NCBI RefSeq assembly: GCF_937138205.1
Contig: NZ_CAKZOT010000081.1
Span: 1-64,000 of the forward strand
Direction of reading: 5' to 3'
Origin: an uncultured Rhodospira sp.
Lineage (GTDB): Bacteria; Pseudomonadota; Alphaproteobacteria; Rhodospirillales; Rhodospirillaceae
DNA: 64,000 nt
Both the position numbers and the translations under genes were made by a program. Below the pieces are notes generated by a model. That model saw only the letters and a list, made by a program, of their open reading frames with translations, was not told the origin of the DNA and made no database searches. Below are positions 59,545 to 64,000 of this stretch, one piece after another; position 1 is the stretch's first letter; each line of letters starts with the position of its first letter.

Positions 59545-60348
59545 GTGGTGCCGTCTGACAAGGATCATAAACGCCCCGACGATTACACGCCGGCGCCGCG
59601 CGGCGGCTCCGACGTCGACGCCTTCCTAAAGCGGGCGCGCGCGGCGACTCCCGCGCCGGCGGCCGGCGGGTCGGTCGATGCCTTTCTCGATCAGGTGCGG
59701 GCCACCCCGACCACCGGGCGGGGCCGTCTGATCTTCGCCATGGATGCCACCGCCAGCCGCCAGCCCACCTGGGACCTGGCCATGGAGACCCAGGCGGCCA
59801 TGTTCGCCACCGCCACCACGGCCGGCGATCTGGCCGTTCAGTTGGTGTTCTATCGCGGCATGGGGGAATGCAAGGCCGGCCCGTTCGTCACCCGCCCCGA
59901 CGACATGGTGCGGCGCATGACGTCGGTCACCTGCCGCGCCGGCCGCACACAGATCGCCCGCATCCTCCGCCATGCGCTGAAGGTCCACGCCGAGGCCCCG
60001 GTCAGTGCCCTGGTGTTCATCGGTGACTGCGTCGAGGAGGAACCGGACGAGCTGTACGGGCTGGCCGGCGAGATGGGCCTGCGCAAGCTGCCGGCCTTCA
60101 TCTTTCACGAGGGGCACGAACCCCACGCCGCCCAGGCGCTGGGCCACATCGCCCGCCTGTCGGGCGGGGCCTGCTGCCGCTTTGACGCGCGCGGACCGGA
60201 CGAGCTGCGCCGGCTGCTGGGCGCCGTGGCGGTGTACGCGGCCGGCGGCCGCCCGGCGCTGGAGGATCACGCCCGCAAGGCCGGCGGCGCCGTGCTGCGC
60301 CTGACCGACCAGATGACGCGCGCCGCGACCGGCCGTGGGAGTCGCTGA
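59545..60348 (+). CDS. VWA-like domain protein
   Basis: About 267 residues. D-A-T-A-S near residue 66 is a MIDAS-like D-x-T-x-S, followed by a Rossmann-like layout and V-F-I-G-D-C-V-E. The N-terminal 60 residues have two D-A-F-L repeats, perhaps a partner-binding linear motif. Start is uncertain: GTG at 59545 or 59548, or an earlier GTG at 59467 that overlaps the mipZ stop. Followed by a membrane J-domain gene 3 bp later. Confidence 0.7.
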   Translation: MVPSDKDHKRPDDYTPAPRGGSDVDAFLKRARAATPAPAAGGSVDAFLDQVRATPTTGRGRLIFAMDATASRQPTWDLAMETQAAMFATATTAGDLAVQLVFYRGMGECKAGPFVTRPDDMVRRMTSVTCRAGRTQIARILRHALKVHAEAPVSALVFIGDCVEEEPDELYGLAGEMGLRKLPAFIFHEGHEPHAAQALGHIARLSGGACCRFDARGPDELRRLLGAVAVYAAGGRPALEDHARKAGGAVLRLTDQMTRAATGRGSR

Positions 60349-60351
60349 GCC

Positions 60352-61140
60352 ATGGTGCCGATGCTCATTCTTGGTGTGATCCTGGCCTTGGTGCTGGTGG
60401 TGGTGCTGCGGCAAGCGACGGCGGTCGACGCGCGCCAGCTGCTGCGCGTGCTGGGGTGGAGCCTTGGCGCGGTGATCCTGGCGGGCGTGCTGTTCCTAAT
60501 CGTCAGCGGGCGCATGGCCTGGGCACTGACCGGGCTGGCGGCGCTGGCGCCGTGGGTGGTGCGCGGTTTGCGGGTCGCGGCCGTCGGGCGTCAGGCGGCC
60601 GGCATTCTGCGCGGGCTTGGTTTGTCTGGGGGCGGTGGGCTCGGCGGCCCGGGCGGTTTCGGTCGCGCCGACCCGGACCCGGACGACCAGTCGACCGTCA
60701 CCACGCGCTTCCTGCGCATGAGGCTGTCGCACGCCACCGGCGCCATGAGCGGCGTCGTGCGCGAAGGACCGTTGCGCGGCCGCGCCCTGGATGATCTGAG
60801 CGAGCAGGAGGCGGCCAGCCTGTGGCAGGCGGTCCAGGCCGATCCGGAAAGCGCCCGGGTGCTCGATGCCTGGCTGGAGCGCGCCCGGCCCGAGTGGCAC
60901 GCCGCCGCCCGCGCGGCCGGGCCGGAGGAGCCGCCCGAGTCCCCGGCCTCCAACGGCCCGATGTCGCGCGCCGAGGCGCTGCAGGTGCTCGGCCTGGAGG
61001 AGGGCGCCAGCGCCGACGACGTCCGCGCCGCGCACCGGCGCCTGATCGTGCTGGTGCATCCGGACCGGGGCGGCACGCCATACCTGGCGGCGCGGCTCAA
61101 CCAGGCCCGCGACGTGTTGCTGGGCGACGGGCGGCGGTGA
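60352..61140 (+). CDS. Membrane-bound J-domain co-chaperone
   Basis: 262 residues: two membrane helices (about 4-20 and 34-53) and probably a third (about 56-70), a Gly-rich linker near 85-100, and a C-terminal J domain with the H-P-D-R-G-G loop (about 237-242) as in TIM14/DjlC-like proteins. It should activate DnaK at the membrane. Coupled to the VWA gene. Confidence 0.88.
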   Translation: MVPMLILGVILALVLVVVLRQATAVDARQLLRVLGWSLGAVILAGVLFLIVSGRMAWALTGLAALAPWVVRGLRVAAVGRQAAGILRGLGLSGGGGLGGPGGFGRADPDPDDQSTVTTRFLRMRLSHATGAMSGVVREGPLRGRALDDLSEQEAASLWQAVQADPESARVLDAWLERARPEWHAAARAAGPEEPPESPASNGPMSRAEALQVLGLEEGASADDVRAAHRRLIVLVHPDRGGTPYLAARLNQARDVLLGDGRR

Positions 61141-61231
61141 CGGGGCCGAATGGCATCGACCGCCCTGGAACCGCCGACGCCGGCGCGATACGCTGATTTG
61201 AGTGGACGGGAGTGTGGTCTGGAGGTCGCCC

Positions 61232-61450
61232 ATGTACGCGAAGAACACCGCCACGTTATCGGCCTCGTTCCGCATCGCCATTCCAAAGGCGGTGCGGACG
61301 GACCGGAACTGGCAGCCGGGGCAGGAGTTCGCCTTTGTGCCCAAAGGCGACGGTGTTCTGTTGATCCCGGTGCCAAGCCCCCCGGATTTGGTCGGGCTGG
61401 CCCGAGATGCCGACCCGGCAGGGTACCGTGATCGTACGGATCGCAGGTGA
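61232..61450 (+). CDS. vapB: VapB-type antitoxin (AbrB-like)
   Basis: 72 residues with the swapped-hairpin AbrB pattern S-F-R-I-A-I-P-K-A-V-R and W-Q-P-G-Q-E-F. The ATG at 61232 follows GGAGGT. It overlaps the PIN-domain gene by 4 nt, the usual antitoxin-toxin order. Confidence 0.82.
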   Translation: MYAKNTATLSASFRIAIPKAVRTDRNWQPGQEFAFVPKGDGVLLIPVPSPPDLVGLARDADPAGYRDRTDRR

Positions 61451-61836
61451 TGCGGCTGGTCGACACGTCCGCGTGGATCGAGGTGTTAATAGGATCTCCT
61501 CTCGCCACCGCGATCACGCCGAGGCTGCCGTCCCCGGGTGAATGGCTGGTTCCGACGATCGTGCAGTTCGAGCTGGCAAAGTGGCTGATGCGAGAGACAG
61601 GAGATGAGACGTGCGATCGCGTGATCGCGTTTACCCAGACGTGTGTGGTCGCCGGGCTGGACACCAGAACGGCACTCTTCGCCGCTGAGGTCGCGGCCCG
61701 GCACACTCTGGCGATGGCCGATGCCGTCGTTTACGCGACGGCCCTCATGTGGGATGCCGATGTCGTGACGTGTGATCGCCATTTCGAGGGTTTGCCTCGG
61801 GTTGACTATCTGCCGAAACAACCCCTCGGGACATGA
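61447..61836 (+). CDS. vapC: VapC-type PIN-domain ribonuclease toxin
   Basis: 129 residues. Acidic residues of the PIN active site: D in L-V-D-T-S-A-W-I-E, E in Q-F-E-L-A-K-W, D in A-M-A-D-A-V-V-Y-A-T-A and D in T-C-D-R-H-F. GTG at 61447 overlaps the antitoxin stop; ATG at 61450 is also possible. Complete and probably functional. Confidence 0.87.
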   Translation: MMRLVDTSAWIEVLIGSPLATAITPRLPSPGEWLVPTIVQFELAKWLMRETGDETCDRVIAFTQTCVVAGLDTRTALFAAEVAARHTLAMADAVVYATALMWDADVVTCDRHFEGLPRVDYLPKQPLGT

Positions 61837-61981
61837 GCCGCTGGGGGTTGCACGCGCTTTTCCGCCCGACGTCACACCAAGCCCCCCGCTTGCGGCCGGT
61901 GCGCAACCGTGGCACAACCCACGCACCCTGGACCGTCACTCTGTTGACGCGAGCAGTTCATCCTTCGCAAGGGGAAAGAGC

Positions 61982-62866
61982 ATGACCAAGCCTGTGCGCA
62001 AAGCCGTCTTTCCGGTGGCCGGTCTCGGCACCCGGTTCCTGCCGGCGACCAAGACCATGGCCAAGGAAATGCTTCCCGTGGTGGACAAGCCGTTGATCCA
62101 GTACGCGGTCGAGGAAGCGGCGGCGGCCGGCATCGAGTATTTCATCTTCGTCACCGGACGCGGCAAGCACGTGCTGGTCGAGCATTTCGACCACGCCGTG
62201 GAGCTTGAACAGCTGCTGGAGGCGCGCGGCAAGACCGAGGCGCTTGAAGACCTGCGCGCCGCCATTCCCGCCCCGGGCACCGTCATCTCGACGCGCCAGC
62301 GCAACCCGCTCGGCCTGGGCCATGCGGTGTGGTGCGCGCGCGCCTTCATCGGCGAGGACGAGCCGTTTGCCGTCATCCTGCCCGACGACCTGATCCTGTC
62401 GGACACGCCGGCCATCGGCCAGTTGATCCAGGCCCATTCGGAGGTCGGCGGCAACGTGGTGGCCACCGAGGACGTGCCGCGCGACCAGACCAACAAGTAC
62501 GGCATCCTCAAGGTGCAGTCGGACGACGGCCGCCTGGCCCGCGCCGACGGCCTGGTGGAAAAGCCCAAGCCGGAGGACGCGCCCTCCACCCTGTCGATCA
62601 TCGGCCGGTATGTGCTGGACGCCAAGGTGATGGACCGGCTGGGGTCCATCGGCAAGGGCTCGGGTGGGGAAATCCAACTCACCGACGGCATGGCGGCCAC
62701 GCTCGACGACGGCGTGCCGTTCCACGGCGTGCGGTTCGAGGGCACCCGCTTCGACTGCGGCGACAAGGTGGGCTTCCTGCAGGCGAACCTCGCGTTCGCG
62801 CTGGACCGCCCGGACATGCGCGACAAGGTCGCGGCCTTCGTCAAGGACATGGCCGCCGGGCTGTGA
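61982..62866 (+). CDS. galU: UTP--glucose-1-phosphate uridylyltransferase
   Basis: 294 residues. F-P-V-A-G-L-G-T-R-F-L-P-A-T-K is the nucleotide-binding loop (about 10-24), followed by E-M-L-P-V-V-D-K-P-L-I-Q-Y and the R-Q-R-N-P-L-G-L-G-H-A-V segment. Makes UDP-glucose for polysaccharide and lipopolysaccharide. ATG at 61982 follows AAGGGGAAAGAGC. Confidence 0.96.
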   Translation: MTKPVRKAVFPVAGLGTRFLPATKTMAKEMLPVVDKPLIQYAVEEAAAAGIEYFIFVTGRGKHVLVEHFDHAVELEQLLEARGKTEALEDLRAAIPAPGTVISTRQRNPLGLGHAVWCARAFIGEDEPFAVILPDDLILSDTPAIGQLIQAHSEVGGNVVATEDVPRDQTNKYGILKVQSDDGRLARADGLVEKPKPEDAPSTLSIIGRYVLDAKVMDRLGSIGKGSGGEIQLTDGMAATLDDGVPFHGVRFEGTRFDCGDKVGFLQANLAFALDRPDMRDKVAAFVKDMAAGL

Positions 62867-64000
62867 TACCGCGCGACGAAAAGGGTGACCTTTTCGGAGG
62901 GCGGCCGGTGCGACCGCACCGGCGCCGCGAAGCGGCGGAGCCGCGCGCCCCGAAGGGGCGCTGCGGCGAAAAAAAACAAAGGCTCAACAACGCCGGCTGG
63001 GCGTCGTGAAGGCCGGACGAGTCAATCCTATCGTCGGCCGGTATGACAGGGCTGACCGGAAGGTCGGACGGCCTCCCGTGTTGTAACGCACGCTGATATA
63101 ACAAGTTGATCGGCAGAATCGATGCGACCAAAAGGGTTCGCGCGAAAATACCGATTAATCGCACACCACCGCCCCCGCAACCTAGGTTTGGCACGGCGCG
63201 TGCAAAAAATCCCTGTGACAGGGTCGCACCCCCCCCTCCGGCGATCCTGTCACGCGGGGCGTATCCGGCTTTTCCGTGTCCGCGGTCGGATACACCCCAG
63301 GTCCCGTTCGACATCCGATCCCCGGGGGTTCGGTTACCGGGCTTACGGGTCGGACGGCGGCGCGGGGAACGGTGGTGTCGTTTTGCTCCCTCTCTTCGCC
63401 ACCCCGTTCCCCGCCTTCCGCGCTGGCGCGGGTCTTTTGGCCCCACCAAAAACGCCAACGAAAGCGCGAAGTTCAGTCCCTTTCCTCCCACATAAACCAA
63501 AGTCCAAGCCAAAGCACACCCCGCGGCCGCCTCCGGCGGTCGCGGTTTGGTGTTGGCGCAGCGATGCGCGTTTCTTGTGCGCGCACAAATAATCGCGCGA
63601 CGCATAAAGGCTTGCACCCATAGCAAAGGTCATATAACAAATCGCCAAACGAAGCAAGCACAAAAATGCTTGCAGGCGAATGTCTTCTTTTTGTTGCCGT
63701 TGGCCCGCTCCGTCAATTTGCATCGCACCTGCCAACCCGCGTGTCATTTTGCGTGGCGCGCGGCGGTCTTGATGCGGACTTCTGTTCTTCTTGGTTTGTT
63801 ATATCATCGATCAGCGCACATGGCAACCGATGACGCCACGCGCGGCAAGGCGGCGGCCCGCCACGATACCGCCGCCATGCACGAACAACACGTGATGTCC
63901 GGCGGTTCAGGCGTTACTGTAAGGGGTGCCTCGCGGGGCGCCGGCCCGTCCGGTCCGGTCCGCCCCGCCTCCGGCCCCTGAAGACCGAAGGAGTCCGTCA
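62867..64000. other. Long intergenic region with hairpins and AT-rich promoter-like DNA
   Basis: 1134 bp with no convincing gene. It contains C-G-A-A-A-A-G-G / C-C-T-T-T-T-C-G (62876-62896), the near-perfect inverted pair 63215-63226 / 63242-63253 (GTGACAGGGTCG-like), and GCAAGCA / TGCTTGC (63654-63660 / 63667-63673). TTGCAC and TATAAC around 63612-63638 could be a promoter. The end (GAAGGAGTCCGTCA) looks like the ribosome site of a gene starting just beyond 64000. Confidence 0.45.

Noticed and set aside
63547-63981. A 144-codon plus-strand frame near the right edge
   Set aside because: Poor codon bias, no family and no ribosome site; the AT-rich content looks like regulatory DNA.

Overview
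The window looks like chromosomal DNA of a GC-rich alphaproteobacterium, most likely in the Rhodospirillales. The evidence is the strong GC bias at third codon positions, the gene order of the division and cell-wall cluster, alphaproteobacterial LexA boxes (GTTC-N7-GTTC), a MipZ remnant, and a chemoreceptor that ends in a PilZ-like domain as in Azospirillum Tlp1. No species can be named from this alone.

Layout. 1-300: the edge of a disrupted BrnT-like toxin gene next to a 12-bp inverted repeat. 454-3110: tolB, a VOC/glyoxalase-fold protein, an SMR transporter and a small membrane protein. 3111-3575: a regulatory region with inverted TGGGA pairs (candidate MraZ boxes), a LexA box and a sigma70-like promoter. 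3576-23030: a complete dcw cluster, mraZ-rsmH-ftsL-ftsI-murE-murF-mraY-murD-ftsW-murG-murC-murB-ddl-ftsQ-ftsA-ftsZ. Most of its genes overlap by 1-14 nt, and it ends in a strong intrinsic terminator. 23127-29363 (minus strand): a frameshifted chemoreceptor gene, then a substrate-binding lipoprotein gene directly followed by a diguanylate cyclase gene.

30112-55718 is the most unusual part. It is a one-direction, roughly 26-kb locus for a headless contractile phage-tail-like (injection) machine with sheath, tube, tail chaperone, hub, spike, PAAR-like tip, gp25-like wedge and baseplate J. It also has unusual parts: a six-helix membrane protein with a zinc-phospholipase-C-like N-terminal domain, a 1114-residue helical protein, two PASTA-bearing proteins, a collagen-like fibre and a 1250-residue beta-propeller protein. 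No capsid, portal, terminase, integrase, lysis gene, AAA+ ATPase or T6SS membrane-complex gene is present. The core order resembles a Mu-type myophage tail module.

55719-64000: a 32-codon membrane peptide on the minus strand behind two LexA boxes (a candidate SOS-induced peptide in the manner of Caulobacter SidA or E. coli TisB), an alpha/beta hydrolase, two glycosyltransferases, a 5'-truncated mipZ, a VWA-like protein, a membrane J-domain protein, a VapBC-type toxin-antitoxin pair, galU, and about 1.1 kb of structured DNA without a convincing gene. Another gene probably begins just past the right edge.

Together the window links envelope growth and division (dcw, TolB, MipZ remnant, candidate SOS peptide) with signalling genes and a probable contractile injection system. 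All functional calls come from reading the sequence and from family knowledge; no database search was run.
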